DNA from: Paenibacillus brevis
Lineage (GTDB): Bacteria > Bacillota > Bacilli > Paenibacillales > Paenibacillaceae
NCBI RefSeq assembly: GCF_018919145.1
Contig: NZ_JAHLQJ010000010.1
Span: 124,001 to 188,000 of the forward strand
Length of the DNA stretch: 64,000 bases
Direction of reading: 5' to 3'
Positions 44,465-53,950 of this stretch are shown in pieces (positions within the stretch are counted from its first letter, which is position 1; each line of letters begins with the position of its first letter). Under the pieces are notes generated by a model. It did not search any database. It had not been told where the DNA came from and was given only the letters and a program-made list of their open reading frames with translations. The position numbers and the translations under genes are program-made.

Positions 44465-44502
44465 AAAGTCTGTATGAGCAAGTCGAATACAGACTTTTCT
44501 TT
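44465..44502 (+). terminator. Terminator-like hairpin between the kinase and ABC genes
   Basis: Perfect 11-base stem AAAGTCTGTAT / ATACAGACTTT with an 11-base loop and a TCTTTTT tail, ending one to two bases before the ribosome site of the ABC ATPase gene. It would separate the two gene pairs or attenuate read-through. Confidence 0.8.
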
Positions 44503-44521
44503 TTGGGGAGGCAAACGGGGA

Positions 44522-45199
44522 ATGGAGATTTTAAAGACCTCGGGTTTAAAGAAGGTATACGGAAAAGGAGAAACCGCGGTCAGGGCTCTCGACGGGATTG
44601 ACTTTCAGGTGAACAAAGGAGAATTTGTCGGTATCGTCGGCACTTCCGGATCGGGTAAATCAACCTTGCTGCATATGCTGGGCGGGCTAGACCGTCCGAC
44701 GTCAGGCACGGTATGGGTAGACGGTAAGGATATTTTTGCCCTTGGGGATGAAGAGCGCACGATCTTTCGCCGCAGAAAAATTGGATTCGTCTTTCAGAAT
44801 TACAATCTCGTGCCCGTTCTGAACGTATATGAGAATATCGTGCTGCCGATTCAATTGGATGGCAACGAGCCGGACAAGCAGAATATAGACAATATCATTG
44901 AGACGCTGGGTCTGCATTCAAAGCTGCACAATCTATCCAATCAATTGTCCGGAGGACAGCAGCAGCGGGTGGCAATTGCCCGGGCGCTGGCTGCCAAGCC
45001 GGCCATTATCCTGGCGGATGAACCAACGGGAAACTTGGATAGCCGGACCAGTCAGGACGTGATGGGGCTGCTCAAGGTCACCAGTCAGAAATTTGCCCAG
45101 ACGATTGTGATGATTACGCATAATGAAGAGATTGCCCAGCTGTGCGACCGGATCATTCGAATCGAGGACGGGAGAGTCGTAGGCGGTGAACGGGCATGA
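44522..45199 (+). CDS. ABC transporter ATPase, MacB/LolD type
   Basis: 225 residues from the ATG at 44522, behind GGGGAGG; a GTG/ATG-led extension from 44444 would translate through the hairpin and is unlikely. Walker [13 protein letters not shown] (about 40-51), Q loop [12 protein letters not shown], signature LSGGQQQR and Walker [14 protein letters not shown] are all present. Pairs with the large permease that overlaps it by 4 bases. Likely an antimicrobial-peptide or envelope-stress exporter. Confidence 0.93.
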   Translation: MEILKTSGLKKVYGKGETAVRALDGIDFQVNKGEFVGIVGTSGSGKSTLLHMLGGLDRPTSGTVWVDGKDIFALGDEERTIFRRRKIGFVFQNYNLVPVLNVYENIVLPIQLDGNEPDKQNIDNIIETLGLHSKLHNLSNQLSGGQQQRVAIARALAAKPAIILADEPTGNLDSRTSQDVMGLLKVTSQKFAQTIVMITHNEEIAQLCDRIIRIEDGRVVGGERA

Positions 45200-47859
45200 T
45201 CAAGGTGAGCAACAAGAAATCGATCTCCCGGCTGGCCTGGAGATCGTTAACGGCAAATCGGAACCGGAATGTAATTGCGATTCTCGCCATCATGTTGACT
45301 ACGCTCTTGTTCACCGCGCTGTTTACGATTGCGCTTTCCATTAATCATGCTTATCAGCAGGCTAATTTTCGGCAGGTGGGCGGATATGCCCATGGCGGCT
45401 TCAAGTATTTAACGGAATCCCAATTCCATGAATTGAAGGATGACCCGTTGATCCGGGCCTATGGCCAGCGCAGGTTTGTCGGCATGCCGTCGGATGCCCC
45501 GTTTAATAAAGCCCATGTAGAAGTCAGTTATAGTGATAAGCGTGAAGCGAAATGGATGTTTGCCGATCCTTCCGAGGGACAACTGCCTAATGAAGGAACG
45601 CAGGAGGCGGCTACAGATACCCGGGTATTATCCTTGCTGGGGATCGAGCCTAAACAGGGCGCGAGGTTCGAGCTCACCTTTGAGGTGGATGGCAAGGAGA
45701 CGACGGAAGCTTTTATTCTTAGCGGATGGTGGGAATATGACGAGGCTGTTGTTGCCAGTCATGTGCTCATTCCCGAGAGTCGTGCCGAAGAGATTTTCGA
45801 ACGCCTGGACACCCGGGGCGAGGATGGCATGACAGGCACCTATCATATGGATGTCATGCTCGGGAGCTCGCTTCATATCGAGCGGGATTTGAATGCGATT
45901 CTGGAGCGGCACGGCTACCAAAGCGACCGCGGAGCCGAGGGCAACTATATTGCTATTGGAGTGAATTGGGGTTATACCGGCGCCAAGCTGGCTGAAAATA
46001 TTGATCCGATGACCGGCTTAATGATTGTTCTGCTGCTGATTATTATCATGTTCACCGGCTACCTGATCATATATAATGTGTTCCGGATTTCTGTGACGAC
46101 GGATGTCCGTTTCTATGGTCTGCTTAAAACGGTCGGAGCCTCTGGAAGACAGCTTAAGAGAATGGTTCGTAGGCAGGCGCTGCTGTTATCGGCCGTGGGT
46201 ATTCCCTTAGGATTCCTTATCGGATATGTTGTGGGGGTGCTATTAACGCCGGTGATGCTGAAGCATCTGAATGGAGTGTCTAATCAGGCCCTAACGATAA
46301 ATCCGCTTATCTTTATCTGTGCATCGGTATTTTCGCTGGGAACTGTACTGCTATCTTGTGCGAGACCCGGAAGAATGGCTGCCCGCGTCTCTCCGGTGGA
46401 GGCGGTGCGTTATACCGAAAGCTCTTCGGGACGAGGTTCCGTATCCATCCGCAAAAGGAAGGGGAAGCTATCTCTGGCAAGCATGGCCCGGGCAAATCTG
46501 GGCCGCAGCCGAAGCAAAACCATCATTACCGTGATTTCTCTCTCCCTTGCTGTAGTATTACTTAATTTGGCTGTAACCTTCACGAATGGATTTGATATGA
46601 ACAAGTATCTATCGGATATGGTTGCTGATTTTGTTGTGGGTGATGATGATTATTTTCAAGTGGGCGGATCCTTGTGGAATAAGGATATGGAGGTTACGGA
46701 AGAGGTTATTGCCGGCATCCGCAAGCGGGGCGGCATTGAGCAGGATGGAAGGATATACGGGCAGACCAGCACTGTGCTGGAGTTTGTAAGCGAGGATTTC
46801 TACCGGTCCAAATGGGGCTACTGGAATGATGAAGCGACATTGGATGCCATGGTTAATCATCTGGAGCGTCTTCCAGACGGCAGGCTGGGTGATCAGGCAC
46901 AGCTCTATGGCATGGAGCGAAGCCCGCTGGATAAGCTGACGGTGGTAGAGGGGGATATTTCCAAGCTCTATGAGGCAGGCAGCCGGTATATTGCTGCGGT
47001 ATATAGCGTAGACGATTATGGAAATGCGGTCATATCCTCCCACTGGGCACGGCTCGGTGATGTCATTACCCTGCGTTATGTGGAGGAGTTGGAATACTAT
47101 AATCCCGACACAGGGGAGGTTTATGATCCGGATCTTATTCCGGCGACCGAGTCTGTCTATGCCAGGCCGCTGATTTATCAAGATAAGCAATATGAAGTAG
47201 CCGCTCTGGTGGGCGTGCCGCATTCGCTAAGCTACAGATACTACGGACCGGACGAGTTTGTGTTGAATGCGGAGACGTTTATTCAGGATACGGGTACGAA
47301 TGCCATTATGCAATACAGCTTTGATACAACGGATGCAGCAGAAGGAGCAATAGAAGCCTTCTTGTCGGATTATACAACAACCGCGCAAGCAGACTATGAT
47401 TATGAGAGCAAACAGACGTATGCAGAAGAGTTTGAGAGCTTTCGTTCTATGTTTTTGCTGCTGGGCGGCGTATTGTGTGCGGTTATCGGTTTGGTAGGTG
47501 TACTCAACTTCCTGAATGCTGTTCTGACGGGCATTCTGGCCCGTAAAAGGGAGTTTGCCGTACTTCAATCCATTGGAATGACCGGGCAGCAGCTCAAGGG
47601 GATGCTGGTGTGGGAAGGATTATATTACACGTTAGGCGCAATTGGATTGTCGCTGGTGATTTGCGCATTGTCTGCACCATTGGTTGGACCGGCTTTGTCC
47701 AGCATGTTCTGGTTCTTTACCTATCATTTTACGCTGCTTCCTGTATTGTATGTAGCCCCGTTATTCGCATTATTGGGTGTCATTCTGCCTCTTCTAGTCT
47801 ATCGGAAGCTGGCACGCCAGACGATTGTAGAGCGGCTGCGTGATATGGAAGGATCATAG
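45196..47859 (+). CDS. FtsX-like ABC transporter permease
   Basis: 887 residues. One helix at about 25-48, a first extracytoplasmic domain to about 275, then three helices (about 280-305, 328-355, 372-390). A second unit follows with a helix at about 440-460, a second large external domain to about 745, and three helices near 755-780, 805-825 and 840-865. So it is a tandem of two FtsX modules, typical of large peptide or lipoprotein-type exporters and different from the ten-helix BceB type. Substrate unknown; probably controlled by the adjacent two-component system. Confidence 0.9.
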   Translation: MIKVSNKKSISRLAWRSLTANRNRNVIAILAIMLTTLLFTALFTIALSINHAYQQANFRQVGGYAHGGFKYLTESQFHELKDDPLIRAYGQRRFVGMPSDAPFNKAHVEVSYSDKREAKWMFADPSEGQLPNEGTQEAATDTRVLSLLGIEPKQGARFELTFEVDGKETTEAFILSGWWEYDEAVVASHVLIPESRAEEIFERLDTRGEDGMTGTYHMDVMLGSSLHIERDLNAILERHGYQSDRGAEGNYIAIGVNWGYTGAKLAENIDPMTGLMIVLLLIIIMFTGYLIIYNVFRISVTTDVRFYGLLKTVGASGRQLKRMVRRQALLLSAVGIPLGFLIGYVVGVLLTPVMLKHLNGVSNQALTINPLIFICASVFSLGTVLLSCARPGRMAARVSPVEAVRYTESSSGRGSVSIRKRKGKLSLASMARANLGRSRSKTIITVISLSLAVVLLNLAVTFTNGFDMNKYLSDMVADFVVGDDDYFQVGGSLWNKDMEVTEEVIAGIRKRGGIEQDGRIYGQTSTVLEFVSEDFYRSKWGYWNDEATLDAMVNHLERLPDGRLGDQAQLYGMERSPLDKLTVVEGDISKLYEAGSRYIAAVYSVDDYGNAVISSHWARLGDVITLRYVEELEYYNPDTGEVYDPDLIPATESVYARPLIYQDKQYEVAALVGVPHSLSYRYYGPDEFVLNAETFIQDTGTNAIMQYSFDTTDAAEGAIEAFLSDYTTTAQADYDYESKQTYAEEFESFRSMFLLLGGVLCAVIGLVGVLNFLNAVLTGILARKREFAVLQSIGMTGQQLKGMLVWEGLYYTLGAIGLSLVICALSAPLVGPALSSMFWFFTYHFTLLPVLYVAPLFALLGVILPLLVYRKLARQTIVERLRDMEGS

Positions 47860-47881
47860 AATGAAGCAACTTATAGTAGTA

Positions 47882-47911
47882 AAAATACCCGGGCATGTCC
47901 GGGTATTTTTT
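47882..47911 (+). terminator. Rho-independent terminator of the ABC exporter operon
   Basis: AAATACCCGG / CCGGGTATTT stem followed by a T-run. Confidence 0.85.
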
Positions 47912-47977
47912 TGTCTTTTCCCGAATAAAGTTCAGAAATTTCCCCATAATGGTAGTAAAACGGCGAGGCGGGATGTT

Positions 47978-49066
47978 ATGAATCTGGCAGATATGCTTAC
48001 CTATGCCGATATCGGTCAGCTTAGCAGAATAGCGAACCATTACCAGTGCGACTGCAACGGGAATTCAAAGCATGAGCTCATTCAATCCATCCTGCAAAGG
48101 ATCGGAAGAAGAGAATTTCTGGAGCAAAACGTTGAGGACATGAGCATGGAAGATTTACGCTTCTTGAATGCGCTGCTCTTTGACGGCCGCCGGCATTTCA
48201 GCCTGGAGGAGCTGGTCGCTTGTGCACAGCATTCACGGTTTACGGATGATGCGAGGGAAAAGGAGAACCCGAGGGATGTCATCTCCCGGTTCCGGCAGCG
48301 AGGCTGGCTATTCCAGGGGATGACCCAAAACACCCGTTACTTGTATGAGGTTCCGGAGGACTTGAAGCGGCGCTTCAGAGAGGTATTGGAGCGAAGATTC
48401 ATGGCCGGCATGATTGCTCTGGGGGAGGAGCCGTCTATCTACCGGGAGGAGCCGGACCTGCTTAGCGAGGATCTCTTGCTGTTTCTGCGGTATATTCGGG
48501 ATCATGAGGTCCCGCTCAATAACGAGGGCGTCATGTACCGGAGGAACCAGCAGCAGTTGCTGGAGGCGCTTCATGTTGCCGAGCCGCTTGTGGGGAAAGG
48601 CTGGAGGTTCGGCTATGGCCGGCGCTTCAAGGATTACCCCAACCGGATGTCGCTGCTGTATGATTATGCCACCCAATCCCGTTTGATTCAGGAGAACCTG
48701 GATTCATTAATCCTTACCTCTGCGGGAGAGTCCTTTCTGCTGGAGGAACGCAGAGAACCCATGATGCAGTTTGTCCTGTTTTGGTTAAGACTCTATAAAG
48801 GGCCGATTCCAAACCTGCTCTCTTTAGTCTACTGGACGCTGCACTGCTGCCGGGAATGGGTGTCGCTTGCTTCGCTGTTCCGCAATTTGTCGCCCTTGAT
48901 CAAGCCTTTTTTCTACGATTCATCAGAATCTATCTTTGAAGAACGAATCATCCGGATGCTGCTGCATCTCGGCATGGTAAGAATCGGCGATAACGGTCAA
49001 GGAGAGAAGTATATCCAGACGACTCCCTTTGGCAGAACGGCCGTACATAAGCTGACCAAAGAGTAG
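47978..49066 (+). CDS. Protein of unknown function with SAP-like N-terminus
   Basis: 362 residues from the ATG at 47978, after AGGCGGGATG; an in-frame upstream start at 47840 would read through the terminator and is rejected. The first 40 residues, MLTYADIGQLSRIANHYQ then SKHELIQSILQRIG, resemble a SAP-like helix pair. The rest is helical and basic with no catalytic motif I recognise. It stands alone between terminator and IDEAL gene. Function not assignable. Confidence 0.65.
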   Translation: MNLADMLTYADIGQLSRIANHYQCDCNGNSKHELIQSILQRIGRREFLEQNVEDMSMEDLRFLNALLFDGRRHFSLEELVACAQHSRFTDDAREKENPRDVISRFRQRGWLFQGMTQNTRYLYEVPEDLKRRFREVLERRFMAGMIALGEEPSIYREEPDLLSEDLLLFLRYIRDHEVPLNNEGVMYRRNQQQLLEALHVAEPLVGKGWRFGYGRRFKDYPNRMSLLYDYATQSRLIQENLDSLILTSAGESFLLEERREPMMQFVLFWLRLYKGPIPNLLSLVYWTLHCCREWVSLASLFRNLSPLIKPFFYDSSESIFEERIIRMLLHLGMVRIGDNGQGEKYIQTTPFGRTAVHKLTKE

Positions 49067-49125
49067 CAGACAATCAGATCTCGGCAAAATAATCACTCCT
49101 TATTTATGCGCTGGAGGTGCATCCT

Positions 49126-49308
49126 ATGGATCAGATGAAGGTGACTTACGAAGCAATGCTCAGTTTGGCCGCGGAAATGGTCTGGGACGAGGCTTTGCGC
49201 AAACACCGTTCGGAGCAAATTTATTGCGAGATCGACAATGCGCTTGCCCAAGGCGATGAGACGGCGTTTCGTCTCTTGACGGAAGAATTGAGAATGTTGA
49301 AAAAATAA
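49126..49308 (+). CDS. Small IDEAL-domain protein
   Basis: 60 residues from the ATG at 49126 (GGAGG at 49113-49117). The second half, EQIYCEIDNALAQGDETAFR then LLTEELRML, is the IDEAL domain, named for the I-D-x-A-L core seen here as IDNAL. In B. subtilis the same domain forms the C-terminus of YpiB, which sits next to ypiF and qcr; here only the IDEAL part is present, without the YpiB N-terminal domain. Function unknown. Confidence 0.8.
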   Translation: MDQMKVTYEAMLSLAAEMVWDEALRKHRSEQIYCEIDNALAQGDETAFRLLTEELRMLKK

Positions 49309-49337
49309 AGAAATGCCTTCTCGGCATTTCTTTTTTT
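49308..49337 (+). terminator. Rho-independent terminator of the IDEAL gene
   Basis: AAGAAATGCC / GGCATTTCTT stem with a TTCTC loop and T7 tail, overlapping the stop codon. Confidence 0.85.
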
Positions 49338-49348
49338 GTCTGTCGAAC

Positions 49349-49376
49349 TTGTCAACGACAGAAACATGTATATAAT
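49349..49376 (+). promoter_or_regulatory. Promoter of the ypiF-like gene
   Basis: TTGTCA at 49349-49354, 16 bases, TATAAT at 49371-49376. Confidence 0.6.
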
Positions 49377-49404
49377 AGGTACGAAAAAGAAGGGGGCAGA
49401 TGTA

Positions 49405-49836
49405 ATGAAATTCAGCGAGTTTGAAGCGAAGACCTGGGATGAAATGAAGGAATTCTTCGATACCTGTCTTCTCCCGGTGACTGGATTAACCGGAAGCGAA
49501 GCGCCCCATGAGGCTGCCGAGCGGCTTGAGCTGCTTCGTGATGTCATGGACTGGATCGAGTCTCCTTTTCAAGGAAGAGTGGTAACTTACCCGGCTATCC
49601 AATATGGTGGTGCCGAGGTGGCAGACCAGATCAACAAGATCATCCAAGGCGTGAGGCAAGCGGGATTTACCTATGTTATCGTGGCTTCGACATTGGAGGA
49701 GTTGAATAAAGAGCTGCTGCCAGAAGTGAATTTGATCGTGACGCCGCAGCGTTATGCCGAATCTGCTGGTCAACATCAATCACAGAATCCTGCAGTTAAA
49801 GAACAAATTCTCAGTTTATGGCAAGAGGGAAAGTAG
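49405..49836 (+). CDS. ypiF: DUF2487 protein YpiF
   Basis: 143 residues from the ATG at 49405, eight bases after AGGGGG. MKFSEFEAKTWDEMKEFFDT, then CLLPVTGL and the PFQGRVVTYPAIQYGG segment match what I know of DUF2487/YpiF, a small protein encoded before qcrABC in Bacillus. Function unknown. The gene order ypiB-ypiF-qcrABC-ypjAB of B. subtilis is kept here. Confidence 0.8.
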   Translation: MKFSEFEAKTWDEMKEFFDTCLLPVTGLTGSEAPHEAAERLELLRDVMDWIESPFQGRVVTYPAIQYGGAEVADQINKIIQGVRQAGFTYVIVASTLEELNKELLPEVNLIVTPQRYAESAGQHQSQNPAVKEQILSLWQEGK

Positions 49837-49908
49837 AATAAATGTGACAAAATTTCGACTTTTACATAGATGGAAACTCCCGAATGATGGAAAAGTTGTG
49901 TCAAATTC

Positions 49909-49937
49909 TTGACGGTCCAAATGCGCTAATATATTAT
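49909..49937 (+). promoter_or_regulatory. Promoter of the qcrABC operon
   Basis: TTGACG at 49909-49914, 17 bases, TATTAT at 49932-49937. A second TATAAT-like sequence follows near 49952. The 180-base gap before qcrA otherwise holds only the AAAGGGGG ribosome site. Confidence 0.6.
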
Positions 49938-50016
49938 AAATATGACTTCTATAATAATGTGATAATTGTCATTGAAGACAGCGGCATTTTAGCGTGTAAA
50001 GGGGGTTGAAGAGAGT

Positions 50017-50559
50017 ATGAGCCATCAGCACGAGGAGCACGAACCATCGCACAAACCGCCTGTCCGTAAGGAAATGTCCAGACGGCAGTTTCTTACATAC
50101 ACCTTGGGAGGTGCCACCGCCTTTATGGCAGCAGGCGTTACGCTTCCAATGGTCCGGTTTGCCGTAGACCCGATCCTGAGGGATAAAGGAGAGGGTGCTT
50201 TCGTAAAAGTGGCCGAGGTCAGCAAAATTACGAATGAACCGCAGGAATTCCACTTTGAATTGAAGCAGCAAGACGGATGGTACTTAAGCACAGCGAACCT
50301 GGTTGCCTGGATTCGCAAAGACGAGAACGGAAATATTTATGCGCTTTCACCGATTTGTAAGCATCTTGGATGCACGGTCGGCTGGAACAGCAACAGCAAT
50401 TTTCCGGACCAATACCATTGCCCTTGCCACGGAGCGCATTATACGAAGGAGGGCAAGCAACTGGCCGTTGCTTCCAAGCCGCTCGACGAGTATAAGGTCA
50501 TGATTAAGGATGACTGGGTATATCTCGGCGAGATCGTTCCGAACACGATTGTATCTTAA
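50017..50559 (+). CDS. qcrA: Rieske iron-sulfur subunit of the b6c complex
   Basis: 180 residues. The N-terminus has SRRQFLTYTLGGATAFMAAG, a Tat-like SRRxF motif leading into the membrane anchor. The [2Fe-2S] ligands are in CKHLGC (C114, H116, C119) and CPCHG (C135, C137, H138). It passes electrons from menaquinol to cytochrome c. First gene of the qcrABC operon. Confidence 0.97.
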   Translation: MSHQHEEHEPSHKPPVRKEMSRRQFLTYTLGGATAFMAAGVTLPMVRFAVDPILRDKGEGAFVKVAEVSKITNEPQEFHFELKQQDGWYLSTANLVAWIRKDENGNIYALSPICKHLGCTVGWNSNSNFPDQYHCPCHGAHYTKEGKQLAVASKPLDEYKVMIKDDWVYLGEIVPNTIVS

Positions 50560-50575
50560 GGAGGCGCAAATCCTG

Positions 50576-51247
50576 ATGTTTAAAAATGTGTACGACTGGA
50601 TTGATGAACGTCTCGATATTACGCCGATCTGGAGAGACGTTGCGGATCATGAGGTGCCGGAGCATGTCAACCCGGCGCACCATTTCTCCGCATTCGTATA
50701 CTGTTTCGGCGGCCTGACGTTTTTTATCACCGTGATTCAAATCTTGTCGGGGATGTTCCTGACGATGTATTATGTGCCGGATATTATTAACGCTTACAAG
50801 AGTGTTGAATACTTGCAGACCCAGGTTGCCTTCGGACAAATCGTACGCGGCATGCACCACTGGGGGGCCAGTCTGGTCATTGTCATGATGTTCCTGCATA
50901 CGCTTCGTGTCTTCTTTACAGGCTCCTATAAGGCGCCTCGTGAGATGAACTGGGTGGTTGGGATGTTGATCTTCTTCGTCATGATCGGGCTTGGGCTGAC
51001 CGGATATCTGCTTCCTTGGGATAACAAAGCGTACTTTGCTACCAAGGTCACGCTCGAAATCGCCAACTCCATTCCGGTGTTAGGACCGGTGATGAAGGAA
51101 CTGCTGCAAGGCGGCACGATTGTCGGCGCCGAGACCTTAACCCGCTTTTTCGCCATTCATGTGTTCTTCCTTCCTGCCGTACTGCTGATCCTTCTGGTAG
51201 GACACTTTATTATGATCCGCAGACAAGGAATATCCGGCCCACTCTAG
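50576..51247 (+). CDS. qcrB: Cytochrome b6 subunit of the b6c complex
   Basis: 223 residues from the ATG at 50576 with AAGGAGG at 50558-50564. Four membrane helices; haem-ligand histidines appear in GMHHWGASLVIVMMFLHTLR and FFAIHVFFLPAVLLI. MKELLQGGTIVGAETLTRFF is the characteristic b6 loop, and the b6-type length shows that subunit IV is in a separate protein. It carries the two b haems and the extra c-type haem site. Confidence 0.96.
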   Translation: MFKNVYDWIDERLDITPIWRDVADHEVPEHVNPAHHFSAFVYCFGGLTFFITVIQILSGMFLTMYYVPDIINAYKSVEYLQTQVAFGQIVRGMHHWGASLVIVMMFLHTLRVFFTGSYKAPREMNWVVGMLIFFVMIGLGLTGYLLPWDNKAYFATKVTLEIANSIPVLGPVMKELLQGGTIVGAETLTRFFAIHVFFLPAVLLILLVGHFIMIRRQGISGPL

Positions 51248-51330
51248 GTCAATCCTTGTATTCGGGCAGCATGGACTTAGGACGATAGAAGTGCGGGTTC
51301 AACCTCTAGAAGAGAAGGGAGGCAATAAAT

Positions 51331-52215
51331 ATGGCTCATCATGACAAATCGAAGCAGGAAAAGGTTGTATTCGTCGGCGATTCCCGGGTCAGAAGGGGCA
51401 ACGGATTCATTACGCCTCCTGACTATACGGCATATCCCGGCAAATCCGAGGCATTTATTCCGAATTTTCTGCTCAAGGAGTGGATGGTCGGCGTCGTGGT
51501 GCTTGTCGGATTCCTCGTACTGACCATTTCGGAGCCAGCTCCGTTAGGGTTCCCCGCGGACCCGAGCGCTTCGGTCATTCCGATGCCCGACTGGTACTTC
51601 TTGTTTCTGTATCAATATTTGAAATATCCGTATGCCTCAGGCAACTATGTTATTTTAGGAACGATGGGTATTCCGACGGTTGCATTCGGTGCATTGCTGC
51701 TGGCTCCATTCCTGGACACAGGCAAGGAACGCCGGTTCTACAAACGGCCGATTGCTTCAGCGCTGATGTTCCTGTCTCTGGCATCCCTCATTTATTTAAC
51801 TAATTTTGCGTGGACGCACTATAAGCATGAGCTGGAAAAAGCGGGCGTCGAGCCCGAGCATATTCAGCGTGAGGAGCAAGCGCTTGAGAATCGCCTCGCC
51901 GGGCTTCCTCCGGCAGGCAGTGAACCGCAGACCGAGATCGCCATCGTTGATAAGGATGATCCGGCAATGGAGTTCTATACCAAAGCCAATTGCATAAGCT
52001 GTCATGGCACAGACCTGAAGGGCTCGGGCGCCCCTTCGCTGAGGGGTGTCGGTGACAAGCATGATCAAGAAGCTATCCTTGCCATTATCAAAGAAGGATA
52101 TAATGGGAAGATGCCTCCGATGTATACTGCAGCGATTAATGCAGGCTTAACTGACGAGGATGTCGATCATTTGGCCGAATGGCTTGCGAAGCAAAAGGCG
52201 GAAGCAGTAGAATAG
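51331..52215 (+). CDS. qcrC: Subunit IV-cytochrome c fusion of the b6c complex
   Basis: 294 residues. The N-terminal part (about 1-165) is a subunit-IV-like membrane domain with three helices and PMPDWYFLFLYQYLKYP. The C-terminal part is a cytochrome c with NCISCHGTDLKG (CxxCH near 217-221) and the methionine ligand in GKMPPM. This fusion defines the Bacillus-type menaquinol:cytochrome c reductase. The 83-base gap to qcrB holds only the GGGAGGC ribosome site and no promoter I can see. Confidence 0.96.
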   Translation: MAHHDKSKQEKVVFVGDSRVRRGNGFITPPDYTAYPGKSEAFIPNFLLKEWMVGVVVLVGFLVLTISEPAPLGFPADPSASVIPMPDWYFLFLYQYLKYPYASGNYVILGTMGIPTVAFGALLLAPFLDTGKERRFYKRPIASALMFLSLASLIYLTNFAWTHYKHELEKAGVEPEHIQREEQALENRLAGLPPAGSEPQTEIAIVDKDDPAMEFYTKANCISCHGTDLKGSGAPSLRGVGDKHDQEAILAIIKEGYNGKMPPMYTAAINAGLTDEDVDHLAEWLAKQKAEAVE

Positions 52216-52225
52216 AAGGAACAGA

Positions 52226-52255
52226 AAACCTGATCGGGTAACGGTCAGGTTTTTC
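52226..52255 (+). terminator. Rho-independent terminator of qcrABC
   Basis: AAACCTGATC / GGTCAGGTTT stem followed by T5. Read-through to ypjA is possible because only 27 bases separate them. Confidence 0.75.
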
Positions 52256-52282
52256 ATTTACATAAGGAAAGAGGAATACATC

Positions 52283-52924
52283 TTGAAGCTGTCATTTTTC
52301 TGGAGCCGTTCTTTTCTGGCTTCTCGTCCGATTCTGTGGACGTTGTTCGTGTGCAATCTGCTTGGCACGATCTACGGTTACGTCTGGTATGAGGCCCAGC
52401 TTCGTTACACCTGGGATAACCATGCGATGTGGCAACTTATCTTCGTCCCGGATAGTCCGACGGCAAGTCTGTTTTTTACTCTATCACTTCTGTTCCTGCT
52501 GCTGCCGAATCTACTAGGACGATTCCGCTTTCTGCGCGGATTGATTGAAGGATTGGCGGTCGTAACTAGCGTGAAGTACGGGATCTGGGCGGTAAGCATG
52601 ATCTTTGCAGGTGCGGCCATGGGGGATTCGCTGGTGTGGCAGGATGGGATGCTTGTAGCATCCCATTTGGCGATGGCTGTTGAAGCCCTGTTGTTCGTCC
52701 GGTTTTTCAGCTTGCGGTCTGTTATGCTCGTCATTGCCGGAGCCTGGACCTTGCTTAATGATACTGTCGATTACGGTTTTGGGGTCTATCCTTGGCTGCC
52801 CAGACCATTGTGGGACTACGTTCCAGCTGTCGCCGTATTCACAGTGCTGCTGACGCTGGCAAGCATAGGGGCCGGTTGGGTGGCCTTGAAATATGGAAAA
52901 CGAAACGGAGCATTGGAGCCCTGA
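52283..52924 (+). CDS. ypjA: DUF1405 membrane protein YpjA
   Basis: 213 residues, TTG start after AAAGAGGAA. Six or so membrane helices; the DUF1405 pattern is visible in LWTLFVCNLLGTIYGYVWY, FVPDSPTASLFFTLSLLFLL and TLLNDTVDYGFGVYPWLP. Function unknown. It follows qcrABC in Bacillus and here. Confidence 0.85.
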   Translation: MKLSFFWSRSFLASRPILWTLFVCNLLGTIYGYVWYEAQLRYTWDNHAMWQLIFVPDSPTASLFFTLSLLFLLLPNLLGRFRFLRGLIEGLAVVTSVKYGIWAVSMIFAGAAMGDSLVWQDGMLVASHLAMAVEALLFVRFFSLRSVMLVIAGAWTLLNDTVDYGFGVYPWLPRPLWDYVPAVAVFTVLLTLASIGAGWVALKYGKRNGALEP

Positions 52925-53035
52925 GCGGAATCCGCATCAATTCTGTCTTCGCACACATTATGTCTTTCATCACGGACAAAATTGGTTCTATGTAGGGACA
53001 ACCCGCCATACCATGTGGTAAAGGAGGGATTGTCC

Positions 53036-53923
53036 GTGAAAATACTGGCATTAAACCGATGGCTCCTGTTACTGATATGCTGCTTACTGCTGCTTGCCGT
53101 CTGGCTGAGTCCGGCTATTGCACATGCAGAGATGAACAATACAGCTCTGCCAAAAGGGAATGAGCGGGAACAGAAGCTGGCGCAATTTGAGCAAATAACC
53201 GAGACCTTGTACCGGGACATGCAGGATATTAACCTGACCGATGCACCCAAGCAGATGGAATTGCTTATTGATTCGCTGGAGGGGCTGTCTTTTCAAGGCT
53301 TAACTTCAGTTGAGGGAATTCATGCGCTGGCGGAAGTGATTATGGATACGCGCGGTACACTTGCGGAAGTGAATGTAGATCCGGAAGCATGGGCAAGATC
53401 ATCCGCCAAGCTGCGACTTGCCGTGAATAGTCTCACCCATCAGAATAAAGCGCTATGGATGCAATATTATAAGGTGCTGGCCGATGATTTGGACGGAATG
53501 ACCAAGAGCAGGGCGGAAGGAAAGCGAACCGTGCTGCGGGAATATTTTCTGTCCCTGCAATCGCATTATGATATCGTTCGTCCTGCGCTGATTATCAGCC
53601 GTCAGCCGTCGGAAGTGAATAAATTTGATTCATGGCTCTCTTACATGGGTCAAATCAGCAAGGACACCTCGGTGGATGACGCTTCGCTCAGCCGTTCGAT
53701 TGAGCAAGGCGAGGCCGCTTTGAAGGAGCTGTTCGGGCGCAAAGGTGCAGACCCCGTCTTCCTGCCGATTACCGGATACAGAAATCCCTGGTCTTGGACA
53801 CTGCTGATCGGCGGGTGGATTCTGCTGGCGCTTCTCTACACCGGATTGCGTAAATACCAAGCCTACCAGAATGTCGAGTCGGTGCACGGACCTTCGGAGA
53901 GAGCGGATCGGTTTCGATTTTGA
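53036..53923 (+). CDS. ypjB: Sporulation protein YpjB
   Basis: 295 residues from the GTG at 53036, eight bases after AAGGAGGG; a longer upstream frame lacks any ribosome site. A signal peptide or anchor covers about 8-26 (LLLLICCLLLLAVWL) and a second membrane helix lies near 262-280. The middle is a helical extracytoplasmic domain. YpjB is a sporulation-associated protein of unclear mechanism that follows ypjA in Bacillus. Confidence 0.8.
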   Translation: MKILALNRWLLLLICCLLLLAVWLSPAIAHAEMNNTALPKGNEREQKLAQFEQITETLYRDMQDINLTDAPKQMELLIDSLEGLSFQGLTSVEGIHALAEVIMDTRGTLAEVNVDPEAWARSSAKLRLAVNSLTHQNKALWMQYYKVLADDLDGMTKSRAEGKRTVLREYFLSLQSHYDIVRPALIISRQPSEVNKFDSWLSYMGQISKDTSVDDASLSRSIEQGEAALKELFGRKGADPVFLPITGYRNPWSWTLLIGGWILLALLYTGLRKYQAYQNVESVHGPSERADRFRF

Positions 53924-53950
53924 GGGCAAGGTATATACACATAAACGAGT

